A stretch of 64,000 nucleotides of DNA from Candidatus Fermentibacter sp. (GTDB taxonomy: Bacteria > Fermentibacterota > Fermentibacteria > Fermentibacterales > Fermentibacteraceae), in the NCBI GenBank assembly GCA_030373045.1, contig JAUCPW010000004.1:83981-147980 (forward strand), read 5' to 3'. Positions 9,008 to 17,495 of the stretch are shown here, in pieces; position 1 is the stretch's first letter; every line of letters begins with the position of its first letter. Position numbers and translations under genes: made by a program. The notes beneath the pieces were generated by a model. That model was not told where the DNA came from. It searched no databases and worked only from the letters and a program-made list of their open reading frames with translations.

Positions 9008-9166
9008 CCCTCCCCCTTGCATACGGGTCTCGACTGGAGTCGAACCTCCAATTGATGACTCCACCGCACTGTCTGCGCAAGTACCCTCTGGCTTGCGGGG
9101 ACGGCGCGGGACAGCCATAGTGCGGAAGGCGGTCCCGTTGCCGCCAGGATCCGGCGGGAGGGCGGG

Positions 9167-10321
9167 ATGCGCGTTCCCAGAGTCTTTTCTTCCGTTCTCG
9201 TAGTTCTGGCAGGCACTCTCGTCGCCCTTGCAGCGGCCGAGGCCTTCCTCAGGCTGGCCTGCTCCCCGCCTGTCGTCACCAGCGGATGGGTGTGCTCCTC
9301 GTCCGTGCCCCGGCAGGAGAGGAACCAGCTCGGATTCCGCGGGCATCCGATCGGGTATTCGGACAGCACGACGGTTCTCGTGCTTGTCGGCGACTCGCAG
9401 GTGGAGGCGACTCACCTCGCATGGGACTGGATGCCGGAGTCACGCCTCGAGCACCATCTGGAAGAGATCCTGGGCCGCGATGTGGAGGTGGCATCGGTTG
9501 CGGCCCAGGGCTACGGACAGGATCAGGAGCTTCTGGCCCTGGAGTACTACTTCGAGGATTTCAGGGCCGACATGGTGGTGGTCTGGGAGACGCCGGCCAA
9601 CGATTTGTGGAACAACACCTTCCCGACGCACTGGCCCGCGGATGGCTGGGCCAAGCCCACATTCTGGCTCGAGTCAGGGGAACTGGCCGGTCCGTGCGAG
9701 AATCCGGGCGATGCTCTGCCGGTCCCTCCTCTGAGGATTGTCGCCCTTCTCGAATCGGCTCTCGGCAGGCCTTCGAGGGACGGCGCGTGGGAGGCGAGGC
9801 TCCCTGCCCCCTACGGTCCGGATTCGACATGGCAGGGTCCGGCGAGGCAGGAATGGCAGGAGAGGTGGAACACGGATCTCGGTCTGATGAGATTCGAGAA
9901 CCTCGCCACGGAGAAGAGCCATCTGGCCGTGTACCTCACCCCGAGGAGCCCCAGGATGCAGTATTCGGTGGATCTGACCAGGCTCCTGCTGGATCGGATC
10001 GACTCGCTCTCCCGATCCAGCGGAGCCTCGGCGGTCTTCTTCGCGGCCGAAGGTCCGCCGGACCCGACGGGAGACGTCGAGGAGGCCACGTATGTTCTCA
10101 ACGGCCTCTACTATCACGTCGCCAGATCCCAGTATGAGCGGAACGTGCACGACTCCAACTCGGACGTGTCCTTCCTGGAACTGCCGATACGCATCGAGGA
10201 CTGGAAGATGGGGCCTCTCAACAGCCATCTGAACGAGCATGCAACGGATCTCATGATGGAGGATCTGGCGCTGCGCCTGGCGCCGATGCTCGCGGACTCC
10301 AGCCCGCCGGATACCGAATGA
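9167..10321 (+). CDS. SGNH-hydrolase-like membrane-anchored protein
   Basis: 384 residues. The start is ATG 9167 with GGGAGG five bases upstream. Residues 8-28 form a signal anchor; the rest is probably periplasmic. Block I is VLVLVGDSQVEA (Ser77), and block III is WETPANDLWNN (Asn145). In block V the usual D-x-H reads NSHLNEHATDLM, so the His is kept but the catalytic Asp appears replaced by Asn. This family removes or adds acetyl groups on glycans; here activity is uncertain. It stands beside two GT-C-like proteins and the glycan cluster, which fits a role in glycan modification. Confidence 0.7.
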   Translation: MRVPRVFSSVLVVLAGTLVALAAAEAFLRLACSPPVVTSGWVCSSSVPRQERNQLGFRGHPIGYSDSTTVLVLVGDSQVEATHLAWDWMPESRLEHHLEEILGRDVEVASVAAQGYGQDQELLALEYYFEDFRADMVVVWETPANDLWNNTFPTHWPADGWAKPTFWLESGELAGPCENPGDALPVPPLRIVALLESALGRPSRDGAWEARLPAPYGPDSTWQGPARQEWQERWNTDLGLMRFENLATEKSHLAVYLTPRSPRMQYSVDLTRLLLDRIDSLSRSSGASAVFFAAEGPPDPTGDVEEATYVLNGLYYHVARSQYERNVHDSNSDVSFLELPIRIEDWKMGPLNSHLNEHATDLMMEDLALRLAPMLADSSPPDTE

Positions 10322-10335
10322 TGCTGTGAAGGAGA

Positions 10336-10349
10336 CGGCCGGAAGGCCG
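10336..10349. terminator. Small hairpin between convergent genes
   Basis: CGGCC, tetraloop GGAA, GGCCG in the 33-base gap between two converging genes. Five GC pairs; no clear U-run on either side. Could end transcription in both directions but the evidence is weak. Confidence 0.3.
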
Positions 10350-10354
10350 CCGGG

Positions 10355-11950
10355 TCACTCCGGTCCGGCGGGGGATCCCGAGAGGATACGCATCTCCTCG
10401 GCCAGTTCCCCGACGAGAGCAGGCGCGGCGGGATCCTGCGCGGCTTTTGTGAAATAGCCTGCTGCGAGAGCGTACTCCATCCTGTGCTCCGCCAGGACTC
10501 CCCTGTAGTAATCCATCTTGCCGCCCCAGCCCTGCGAGGCACTGCGGGATGAAAGCGCGGGCGAGAGCAGCATGGGGATGGACAGGAGAGCGGCGGGCGC
10601 GAATCTGCTTCCCCTGAAGAGCGTTGCGACGACAAGAGTGGTTGCTGCAACGAGCAGCACGACGCCGGGCAGGTCCGCGATCCATGTCGAATGGTGCCCG
10701 TCGAGGAGCATGCGCAGGCTGATCGTGACCTGCGGGAGCGGGACGGCCTGCTCGACCGGGTGCACGGGAAGGTGCATCTCGCCCAGCAGCCCCAGAAACG
10801 TCTGTATGACGCCGGGGATCAGGAGGAATGCAGCCGCCCATCGCGCCCGGCTGCCCCGCTCCGCGAAGCGCGAGAGGCCGAGTGCGGCGAAAGGGATCAC
10901 CGGGATGAGGTATCGCGGCCCGAAGGCCCATCCCTGCGTGCGGGTGTGGAGTGCCGAATAGAGGACGACGTAGACCGCCGTCATGACGAGGCCCGGGTCG
11001 ATCCTGATCCTGCCGGCCCCGGTTCTCGAGACGAGACCGGCGATGCCCGCGGCGATCCAGGGCATGTAGAAGAGCAGCCCCCTCTCGGGGCTCGCGAGCA
11101 GGAACAGGAACCGCCCGGCATCCGGGGCGGTGAAGCCGAAGAAGCCGGTGTGAAGAGCGGCGAAGGCTTCGCTGGCCTCGAGGGCGTAGCCCATGCGGAA
11201 GGGACTTCCGAAGCAGGTCGAATTGTACGCCATCTGGGGGGCGAAGGCGGCCGCGGTCATCAGAACGGCGGCGAGGATGCCGGAAGGCTTCCACCAGGAA
11301 CGGGGGCGGAACAGGACGAGGACTGTGTACAGCAGGAGAACGGTGTAGTCCATGGCGGAGGCCAGCGCACAGCACGCGTCGGAGGCCCTGAACCGCCCCT
11401 CCTGCTGGAGCGAGTATCCCGCGAACAGCATGGCCGCCGCCGGGACATGGGAGTAGAGGACGGTCGAATAGGGCAGCATGATGCTGCCCAGTCCCGCGGC
11501 CGCGACGGCGGGGAGAGGATCGATCCCCTCGCGGGATGTCCTGCGCGCCAGCAGGAGGAGCAGGAGGAGGAGCGAACCCGAGACCAGGAGTCTCTCGCAG
11601 ACGTACCTGGCCGGGTCGAAGAGCCCCAGCGGGATCGTATGGGCCCTGCCGATCCCCAGGCTTTCGAGGACCAGTGCAGGCGGGACGCAGGCAAGAGACA
11701 GCAGGGCCGACTTGTCGGAATAGGAGTGGCCCTCCCACACGGCCCTGTCGGAGGTAAATGCAGAGTACCGGTCTATGACGGTCGTTCCATCGTCGACGAC
11801 GCTCCTCACGAGCGCCCAGCGCGAGACGACGTGGTCGTAGGGATATGGGTTGAACGTGAGGAGAGAGGCCAGCACCGCCGCCAGCACGGCAACCGGCGCG
11901 GGCCGCCTGCCCGGGAGAAGAGCTCCGACTGTGAGGGATCGACGATTCAT
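10355..11950 (-). CDS. Polytopic membrane protein, GT-C glycosyltransferase-like
   Basis: 531 residues with about ten to twelve hydrophobic segments and a soluble C-terminal stretch of about 70 residues (GGKMDYYRGVLAEHRMEYALAAGYF, TPR-like). The first loop after segment 1 carries charged residues (DHVVSRWALVRSVVDDGTTVIDRY), as in lipid-linked-sugar transferases of the GT39/GT83 type. I do not recognise a precise family. The ATG at 11950 has no Shine-Dalgarno; a TATCCT-like box 8 bases upstream suggests leaderless or weak initiation. Next to pilin genes, it may glycosylate a surface protein, but that is a guess. Confidence 0.6.
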   Translation of the reverse strand: MNRRSLTVGALLPGRRPAPVAVLAAVLASLLTFNPYPYDHVVSRWALVRSVVDDGTTVIDRYSAFTSDRAVWEGHSYSDKSALLSLACVPPALVLESLGIGRAHTIPLGLFDPARYVCERLLVSGSLLLLLLLLARRTSREGIDPLPAVAAAGLGSIMLPYSTVLYSHVPAAAMLFAGYSLQQEGRFRASDACCALASAMDYTVLLLYTVLVLFRPRSWWKPSGILAAVLMTAAAFAPQMAYNSTCFGSPFRMGYALEASEAFAALHTGFFGFTAPDAGRFLFLLASPERGLLFYMPWIAAGIAGLVSRTGAGRIRIDPGLVMTAVYVVLYSALHTRTQGWAFGPRYLIPVIPFAALGLSRFAERGSRARWAAAFLLIPGVIQTFLGLLGEMHLPVHPVEQAVPLPQVTISLRMLLDGHHSTWIADLPGVVLLVAATTLVVATLFRGSRFAPAALLSIPMLLSPALSSRSASQGWGGKMDYYRGVLAEHRMEYALAAGYFTKAAQDPAAPALVGELAEEMRILSGSPAGPE

Positions 11951-12002
11951 GGCATCAGGATATAAAAGCCGGGCCCGACGGGCAACGGGGCCGCAAAAGG
12001 GA

Positions 12003-12026
12003 GCGGCGGGCCCGGAGGCCCGCCGC
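12003..12026 (-). terminator. Intrinsic terminator of first prepilin gene
   Basis: Perfect 10-bp stem GCGGCGGGCC/GGCCCGCCGC with a 4-base loop, followed on the minus strand by TCCCTTTTG. It lies 20 bases after the prepilin stop. Confidence 0.75.
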
Positions 12027-12046
12027 AGGCGACAGTCAAGCGGAAG

Positions 12047-12424
12047 CTACTGCCAGCTCTGGATACCGTCGACGACCGAGCCGTGATCCTGCGGAAGCCC
12101 AGCACCACCCGTAGGGCAGTCGATGGTGTAGACACCGGCGGCGACGGTGTAGCCGTAGTCACTGCCGGCTGGATCCTGCGGGCACTCCATCAGTGTGGCG
12201 TTCTCCATCAGGTCGGACGACACGAAGACGGCCAGCGAGCCCCAGCTGTTGTAGGTGCCGTAGTACATGGAGGCGCCGGTTGCAAGGCTCCTCATGTTGC
12301 TGCGGCAGGAGGCCATCTCGGCGGTCTGCTTGACGCTGCCGAACTTGGGGATGGCGATGGCGGCGAGGATGCCGATGATCACGACGACGATCATGAGCTC
12401 GATGAGTGTGAAGCCTCTCTTCAT
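12047..12424 (-). CDS. Type IV pilin-like prepilin
   Basis: 125 residues from ATG 12424. A classic class III signal: MKRG, cleavage before FTLIELMIVVVIIGIL, with Glu5 of the mature protein present. The start 30 bases upstream would add ten residues before the short leader and is less likely. The globular part has three Cys residues (CRSN, MECPQD, TIDCPT), possibly including a C-terminal disulfide loop. With a second prepilin at 12598 and the pilB-R cluster nearby it is probably a pilus subunit (PilA-like), although a pseudopilin role is possible. A sigma-54-type promoter lies just upstream. Confidence 0.88.
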   Translation of the reverse strand: MKRGFTLIELMIVVVIIGILAAIAIPKFGSVKQTAEMASCRSNMRSLATGASMYYGTYNSWGSLAVFVSSDLMENATLMECPQDPAGSDYGYTVAAGVYTIDCPTGGAGLPQDHGSVVDGIQSWQ

Positions 12425-12466
12425 CTCGAAACCCCTTTCACGGTTGGGAAACACTGACGAACAAAG

Positions 12467-12482
12467 AGCAACAAAGGCACCA
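12467..12482 (-). promoter_or_regulatory. Sigma-54-type (-24/-12) promoter for prepilin
   Basis: Minus-strand TGGTGC-CTTTG-TTGCT matches the sigma-54 pattern TGGCAC-N5-TTGCA, with exactly 10 bases between the invariant GG and GC. Transcription would start near 12455, about 30 bases before the prepilin ATG. pilR at 14411-15859 encodes a sigma-54 activator, which supports the call. Confidence 0.6.
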
Positions 12483-12597
12483 TCGGCATATTACCGGGAG
12501 AATCGTCTGTAAAAGTACGCGTTTCTTCCCTCGTCGGACACGATTCCCCTCACGAGATGCAATCTGCAACCCGGAGGGCCTGTTGTCCAGCATCGGA

Positions 12598-12960
12598 TCA
12601 CCAGCTCGAGATGCCCGAGACGAACGAGCCGTGGTCCATGCCGGGGACGGGACAGGCGACCAGGTACTGCTCCGCCGCCGGCAGTTGCAGCGTGTAGATG
12701 CCGATGGCCGGGCGCGCGGGGCAGCGGACCTGCCCGGCGTTCTCCTGGACGGCGAGCAGGCTGGTCATGTCGGCGGTATAGCTCCCGTAGACGCCGAAGT
12801 AGATGGACTCGGCGGTCGCCAGCGTGCGGATGTTGCTGCGGCACGACGATCGCCTGGCCGACTCCTGCACGTTGTTGTAACCCGGAATGGCGATGGCGGA
12901 CAATATCCCGATGATCACCACCACGATCATGAGCTCGATCAGCGTGAAACCCCTCTGCAT
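12598..12960 (-). CDS. Type IV pilin-like prepilin (second copy)
   Basis: 120 residues. Starts MQRG and is cleaved before FTLIELMIVVVIIGIL; nearly identical to the first prepilin in the N-terminal helix but different in the globular part, with Cys residues at CRSN, RCPA and ACPV. A GGGGGTGAGG lies just before ATG 12960. Upstream there is a TATACT -10-like box (minus strand, near 12979-12984) but no proper sigma-54 spacing. The 173-base gap to the next prepilin holds that gene's own promoter, so the two can be expressed separately. Confidence 0.87.
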   Translation of the reverse strand: MQRGFTLIELMIVVVIIGILSAIAIPGYNNVQESARRSSCRSNIRTLATAESIYFGVYGSYTADMTSLLAVQENAGQVRCPARPAIGIYTLQLPAAEQYLVACPVPGMDHGSFVSGISSW

Positions 12961-13074
12961 GCCTCACCCCCTATGGCAGTATATGAAGCATAAAACATTC
13001 CTGATTATTGAATCACTCTCGCAGCCGCTGTTTCCAAGACTGCCGGAAAAACCGGAGGCCGTTCGTCCACCTGC

Positions 13075-13093
13075 GGCTTGCGCTATGCAAGCC
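13075..13093 (-). terminator. Hairpin at the end of the DUF2723-type gene
   Basis: GGCTTGC/GCAAGCC, 7-bp stem with a 5-base loop, overlapping the stop codon region. No U-run follows, so it may be a weak or Rho-assisted terminator. Confidence 0.3.
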
Positions 13094-14418
13094 TATCGGT
13101 CGGAGAAGAACTCCCTCTGCGGGTTGTTCCGGATCGTCATCTCGACGAGCCTTGCGACGACCACCTCGCGGGGCGTGCCGGGCCCGCCCGCTTCGTTCAG
13201 GCCTCCGGACGTGTCGAGATCGGGGTTGTAGCGCATCGCCAGATGCTCGAACCACGGCGAGAAGTTGCCCGTGGAAAGCAGAACGGCATCGGGGCGGAGG
13301 TCCCTGCCGTACTTCTCCATCCAGCAGCCGTAGAGCATGTCGTTGTCGGAGATGAACAGGCCTGCGTCCAGCGGAGCTGATGACACGAAGGCCTCGACAT
13401 CACCGCTCTGATCAGGCAGCGGATCGCCGGGAGAGACGAGCGGCGGCAGGGCCACGGCAGCGGCGAGCGCCAGCGAGGCGGCCCGCGGCAGTGCTTCGCA
13501 GGCCGCCGCGGCGAGGGCGCACAGCACGAGGAGGGACAGCCACCCCGTCTGGGAGGTCCCCGAGGCCATCGGGTTCACCAGCAGTATGAATGCGGCATCC
13601 AGCGCAAGCAGGATACCGAGACGGAGCAGTTTCCTGCGGGAGGAAAGGGCGAGCAGGACTGCTCCGGCGGCGGCAGGCAGCATGAACGCCGGCCACAGCA
13701 TGCCGCGGAGCACGGACAGATGTCCGAGGAGAGCCGCTGCACCCGGGCTCCCCATGGAGGCTCCGTAGACCTCACGATAGCCCGCCGCGCTCACCTGTGC
13801 GATGAACTTCGAAAGCACGCCGGGCGAGCCCCAGTCGACCGCGCAGCCCGCTGCCGACATCACCGGCAGTGCAAGATAGATGCTCGCGCCGATCAGTAGC
13901 CCGCACAGGGCGGCGAGGATGCTCCCGCGGCGCCATGAGAGGGCCGCGGGCATGAGCACGCCGGCCGGGTGGACCGCTATTGAAAGGCCCGTGAGATAGC
14001 CGGACGAGAGCCCTGAGAGGCCCTCGGACGCCAGAGCGACCGTGAAGAGAAGGAAAAGAAGCCCGTAGGCGTCCCAGGCCAGCACTCTCTCGCGGAAGGA
14101 CGGCATCGCCATGACCGCGAGAGCCATGGCGAGCCCTGTCACGCCCGACCGCCTGAAGAGCAGCAGGAGGGAGACGGATGCGCACAGCGCGGCCAGTACG
14201 GCCGGCCCCCTCTCCCCCGGGATCCACGACACTCGGAGCAGAAGTGCCAGGAGGGGCATGCCCGGGGGGTGCATGGTCCCGCCCAGGCGCGCTACGGTGA
14301 TGACCTCGCCACCGTCCTCGACGGGTATGCCGGTCTGACCGAGCAGGAATCCCGCGACGAACAGGATCGTGAAGGTGAGGAGCGGATGCGGGATACGCCG
14401 GAAGAGCGGCCTAGTCAA
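13093..14418 (-). CDS. DUF2723-type polytopic membrane protein
   Basis: 441 residues from a TTG at 14418, just before the pilR stop (8-base overlap); the longer open frame reads over pilR and is arginine-rich noise. About eleven hydrophobic segments. The first periplasmic loop has EDGGEVITVARLGGTMHPPG, close to the D-x-x-E and HPPG pattern of DUF2723 (TMEM260-like) proteins, which are GT-C-type O-mannosyltransferase relatives. The soluble tail (LFISDNDMLYGCWMEKYG) is also family-like. Coupled to pilR and upstream of the pilins, so pilin glycosylation is an attractive but unproven role. Confidence 0.7.
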   Translation of the reverse strand: MTRPLFRRIPHPLLTFTILFVAGFLLGQTGIPVEDGGEVITVARLGGTMHPPGMPLLALLLRVSWIPGERGPAVLAALCASVSLLLLFRRSGVTGLAMALAVMAMPSFRERVLAWDAYGLLFLLFTVALASEGLSGLSSGYLTGLSIAVHPAGVLMPAALSWRRGSILAALCGLLIGASIYLALPVMSAAGCAVDWGSPGVLSKFIAQVSAAGYREVYGASMGSPGAAALLGHLSVLRGMLWPAFMLPAAAGAVLLALSSRRKLLRLGILLALDAAFILLVNPMASGTSQTGWLSLLVLCALAAAACEALPRAASLALAAAVALPPLVSPGDPLPDQSGDVEAFVSSAPLDAGLFISDNDMLYGCWMEKYGRDLRPDAVLLSTGNFSPWFEHLAMRYNPDLDTSGGLNEAGGPGTPREVVVARLVEMTIRNNPQREFFSDR

Positions 14419-15859
14419 CCTTTCCGCCGCCCCCCCTGCGGGAGTACCTCTCGAGCTTCCTGTGGAGGGTGCTCTCATCGATCCCGAGCATCTTCGCGGC
14501 CAGCTTCTTCTGCCCCCCCGCCCTGTAGTCGAGCACGAAGCGGATCCAGGCCTCCTCGACCTCGTGCAGGGCCGGGATCGAGCCCGAACCCTGGAATGCG
14601 GATGCCTGGCCGGTCTCTTCCGTCGTGCCGTCGTCCTGCGAAGCATCCGCGAAAGCGGCCGGGGGTTTCTGCTGCGCCCCGGAAGCCGTGAATGTGTCGG
14701 GCAGGTCGCGCAGGGCCACGCTGTCGCCGCGAACCATCACGCAGAGGCGCTCGACGAGGTTCTCGAGCTCGCGGACGTTACCCGGCCACGGGTACTGCTG
14801 GAGGGCCTTCATCGCATCGGGGGCGAACTTCTTCACGGGGGCCCCGAACTTGGACGCATAAAGCCTGTTGAAACGCTCGACGAGCAGGGGTATGTCGGCC
14901 GCCCTCTCCCTGAGTGCGGGGACGTGCAGGGGTATTACGTTCAGCCTGTAGAAGAGGTCGGCCCTGTACTCCCCCGCGTCCACCCTGCTCTTGAGGTCTA
15001 CATTGGTGGCTGCGATGAGCCTCACGTCGAAGGGGACGGGCTTGGTGCCGCCGACCGGGAGCACCTGCCTCTCCTGGAGGGCACGGAGCAGCTTCACCTG
15101 CAGGTCGCGGTCGAGCTCGCTCACCTCGTCGAGCAGGAAGCTGCCGCCGGACGCCGCCACCAGCAGCCCGTCCTTGTCGCGGTGTGCGCCGGTGAACGAT
15201 CCCTTCACATGGCCGAACAGTTCGCTCTCGAGGAGGGTGCTGGTGAAGCTGCCGCAGTTCACGGCGAGGAAGGGGCCCGAGGATCTGCGGCTGTTGTAGT
15301 GGATGGCCCGCGCCACCAGCTCCTTGCCCGTGCCGCTCTCGCCCGTGATGATGACGGTGCTCTCCTTGTCGGCCACGATGCGGATCTGCTCGAGGAGCTG
15401 GAGCATCACGTCGGTCTTGCCCGCTATCTCGCTGAAGTCGAAGCTCGTCCTCACCTGCCGGCGGAGGATGCGGTTCTCGGTGAGCACCTCGCGCACCTTG
15501 AGCGAGCGTTCGAGCGAGAGCATCAGCTGGTCCACCTCGAAGGGCTTGATGAGGTAGTCGCTGGCGCCCTGGCGCATGGCCTTCACAGCGCTGTCGATGC
15601 TGGAGTAGGCGGTCATCACGATGCCCACGAGTTCGGGGTTCAGCTTGCGCAGGGCGGCCAGGAGCTCTATGCCGTCCATGCCCGGCATCCTGAGGTCGAC
15701 GAGCGCTATGTCGGGCGAGCGCCCGGCGGCGTGCTCCAGGGCCTTGAGCGGCGAGGTGAAGCACTGCACCTCGAAGCCCTTGCGCGACAGCAGGACGCTG
15801 AGCCATTCCAGCATCGAGGGCTCGTCGTCCACTATCATCAGCCTGAGCTGCGGCGTCAT
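14411..15859 (-). CDS. pilR: Sigma-54-dependent response regulator (PilR/NtrC type)
   Basis: 482 residues from ATG 15859, overlapping the pilS stop as ATGA. Receiver domain with phospho-acceptor Asp55 (LVDLRMPGMDG) and Lys105; AAA+ domain with Walker A GESGTGKE (173-180), Walker B FLLDEV (241-246) and the sigma-54 contact loop GSFTGA (220-225) in place of canonical GAFTGA; C-terminal Fis-type helix-turn-helix QKKLAAKMLGIDESTLHRKL. Pairs with PilS next door; the likely target is the -24/-12 promoter of the prepilin at 12424. Confidence 0.93.
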   Translation of the reverse strand: MTPQLRLMIVDDEPSMLEWLSVLLSRKGFEVQCFTSPLKALEHAAGRSPDIALVDLRMPGMDGIELLAALRKLNPELVGIVMTAYSSIDSAVKAMRQGASDYLIKPFEVDQLMLSLERSLKVREVLTENRILRRQVRTSFDFSEIAGKTDVMLQLLEQIRIVADKESTVIITGESGTGKELVARAIHYNSRRSSGPFLAVNCGSFTSTLLESELFGHVKGSFTGAHRDKDGLLVAASGGSFLLDEVSELDRDLQVKLLRALQERQVLPVGGTKPVPFDVRLIAATNVDLKSRVDAGEYRADLFYRLNVIPLHVPALRERAADIPLLVERFNRLYASKFGAPVKKFAPDAMKALQQYPWPGNVRELENLVERLCVMVRGDSVALRDLPDTFTASGAQQKPPAAFADASQDDGTTEETGQASAFQGSGSIPALHEVEEAWIRFVLDYRAGGQKKLAAKMLGIDESTLHRKLERYSRRGGGGKVD

Positions 15860-17457
15860 GCCGTGGCTCCCGTCACCGGGAGGTCCACCGTCACCATGAG
15901 GCCTCCTCCTTCCGGTGATTCGAAGGTGATCGACCCGTCGTGCTCCTCGGCCACCCGCCTGGCCACGTACAGGCCCAGCCCCGTGCCGAACTCCTTCGTG
16001 GTGAAGAAGGGTTCCGAAGCGCGGGCGAGCTCCTCGGGCGGCATGCCCGGGCCGTTGTCCCGGAGCGTGATCAGCACCCTGTCCTCCTCGCGGGAGAGGC
16101 CGATCTCGACCCTGCCGCCCTTTACAGTGTCGAGCGCCTCGGCCGCGTTGCGCAGGAGGTTGTCGAAGATCTGCGCGAGCCTCTGCTCCTTGCCCCTTAT
16201 CGTTATCTCCGGCATCGAACCCATGGCTACGGTGATGCTGGCGGCGTAGCTGTTCCTGGCGCCTTCCACCACGCCCTTCAGCAGCATGTCGAGGCGCAGC
16301 TCGGTCTCCTCGCGCATCCTGCCGCCGCGCGCCACCTCGAGATAGCCCTCGATGATGTCGGAGGCGCGCTTCGCCTGGTCGATGATCATGTTCACCATGC
16401 GTGCCTCGCCCTGCTCGTCCATGTCGCGCGACCGGATGACCTGGGCCGCTCCGCTGATGGACGCGAGGGGATTTCGGATCTCGTGGGCCATGGTGGCCGA
16501 GAGCCTGCCGACGACCGCCAGCTTCTCGCGCTCCTCGAGCCTGCTCCGGAGGTTCCTCACCTCGGTCACGTCGCTGAGGACGGCCATCGAGCCGGGCTTC
16601 TCGGAGTATGAGTCGTGGAAGACCCCCATCCTGCATTCCAGGATCTTGTCGTCTGTCACCAGGTCGATGTTGTCGGGGAAGGTGCCGGCCCTCTGGTAGC
16701 CCGCGAGAAGCCTGTACAGCTGCGTCTTCCTGACGGCGTGCTCCCAGGGGTCGCCGAGAGAGAGCATCTGCCTGAGAGACGAGTTGCCGCCTATCGGGTC
16801 GCCGGATGCATCGAGCACCAGTATCCCGTCTGCGAGGTTCTCGAGTATCTCCCTCGATCCGGCACGGTTCGCCCTCACGGCCTCCAGCACGTCCTGGAGC
16901 CTTCCCGACTGCTTCCGGAGCAGCTCGGTCAGGTACCCCGAGACGATGCCGATCGAGAGCAGCAGGAGCGCGTGCAGGAAGACCCTGAGCGCGATGTACT
17001 GCCCCGACAGGTCGGCGGAGGCCTCGAGCCCCAGCCGGGCGATCATGGCGCTGCCGTCCGAGGGGCCCATCCCGGCCAGCGACAGCATGCCTGACGTGGA
17101 GAGGATCAGCGTATCTATCATGGCCATCCAGGCACCGCCCCGGACTCCCAGCAGGTAGCCGGCGAGAAGGGTGTGGAGCAGGAAGACCATGGCGAACGGG
17201 CCGTCCATGCCGCCGGCGAAGTGCATCACTATCCCGATCACCACAGCGTCCAGGCAGCAGAGGATCCACACCGGGAGGGCATGCCCCGGCCTCCTGGCCG
17301 AGGCGAGGGAGAAGAGGACGCTGTTGCCGACGAGTATCGCCGCGGCGACGAGATAGGCGCTGCGCACCTGCTCGGAACCGAGCACCGCGATGCCGAACAC
17401 GCAGAGCGAGCCCAGCACGGAGAGGCGCCCCACCTGGAGCCAGGTGAAGCGCCTCAC
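15856..17457 (-). CDS. pilS: Sensor histidine kinase, PilS-like
   Basis: 533 residues from GTG 17457 with GGCGGAAG upstream. About six membrane segments in residues 1-180, a PAS-like sensor region (about 200-300; ENLADGILVLDASGDPIGGN), H-box MAHEIRNPLASISGAAQVI with His325, N-box NLLRNAAEAL, and G-boxes RDNGPGMPPEELARA and GTGLGLYVARR. Six membrane segments plus PAS is the PilS design. It starts 38 bases after pilC and overlaps pilR by 4 bases. Expected to phosphorylate PilR, perhaps sensing pilin in the membrane as in Pseudomonas. Confidence 0.9.
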   Translation of the reverse strand: MRRFTWLQVGRLSVLGSLCVFGIAVLGSEQVRSAYLVAAAILVGNSVLFSLASARRPGHALPVWILCCLDAVVIGIVMHFAGGMDGPFAMVFLLHTLLAGYLLGVRGGAWMAMIDTLILSTSGMLSLAGMGPSDGSAMIARLGLEASADLSGQYIALRVFLHALLLLSIGIVSGYLTELLRKQSGRLQDVLEAVRANRAGSREILENLADGILVLDASGDPIGGNSSLRQMLSLGDPWEHAVRKTQLYRLLAGYQRAGTFPDNIDLVTDDKILECRMGVFHDSYSEKPGSMAVLSDVTEVRNLRSRLEEREKLAVVGRLSATMAHEIRNPLASISGAAQVIRSRDMDEQGEARMVNMIIDQAKRASDIIEGYLEVARGGRMREETELRLDMLLKGVVEGARNSYAASITVAMGSMPEITIRGKEQRLAQIFDNLLRNAAEALDTVKGGRVEIGLSREEDRVLITLRDNGPGMPPEELARASEPFFTTKEFGTGLGLYVARRVAEEHDGSITFESPEGGGLMVTVDLPVTGATA

Positions 17458-17495
17458 TCTTCCGCCGTTCCCGCCCACGGGATCAGGACGCTCCG

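Noticed and set aside
9021..9115. tRNA-like stretch on minus strand (GGTTCGACTCC resembles a T-arm)
   Set aside because: With a 7-base T-loop the stem has mismatches, and no acceptor or anticodon stems can be paired; looks like chance similarity.
12961..13074. Sigma-54 promoter before the second prepilin
   Set aside because: The nearest candidates have wrong GG-GC spacing (11) or poor flanking bases.
14369..16249. Long plus-strand open frame opposite pilR/pilS
   Set aside because: Antisense shadow rich in His/Glu/Leu from the GC-rich codon pattern of the real genes; no motif.
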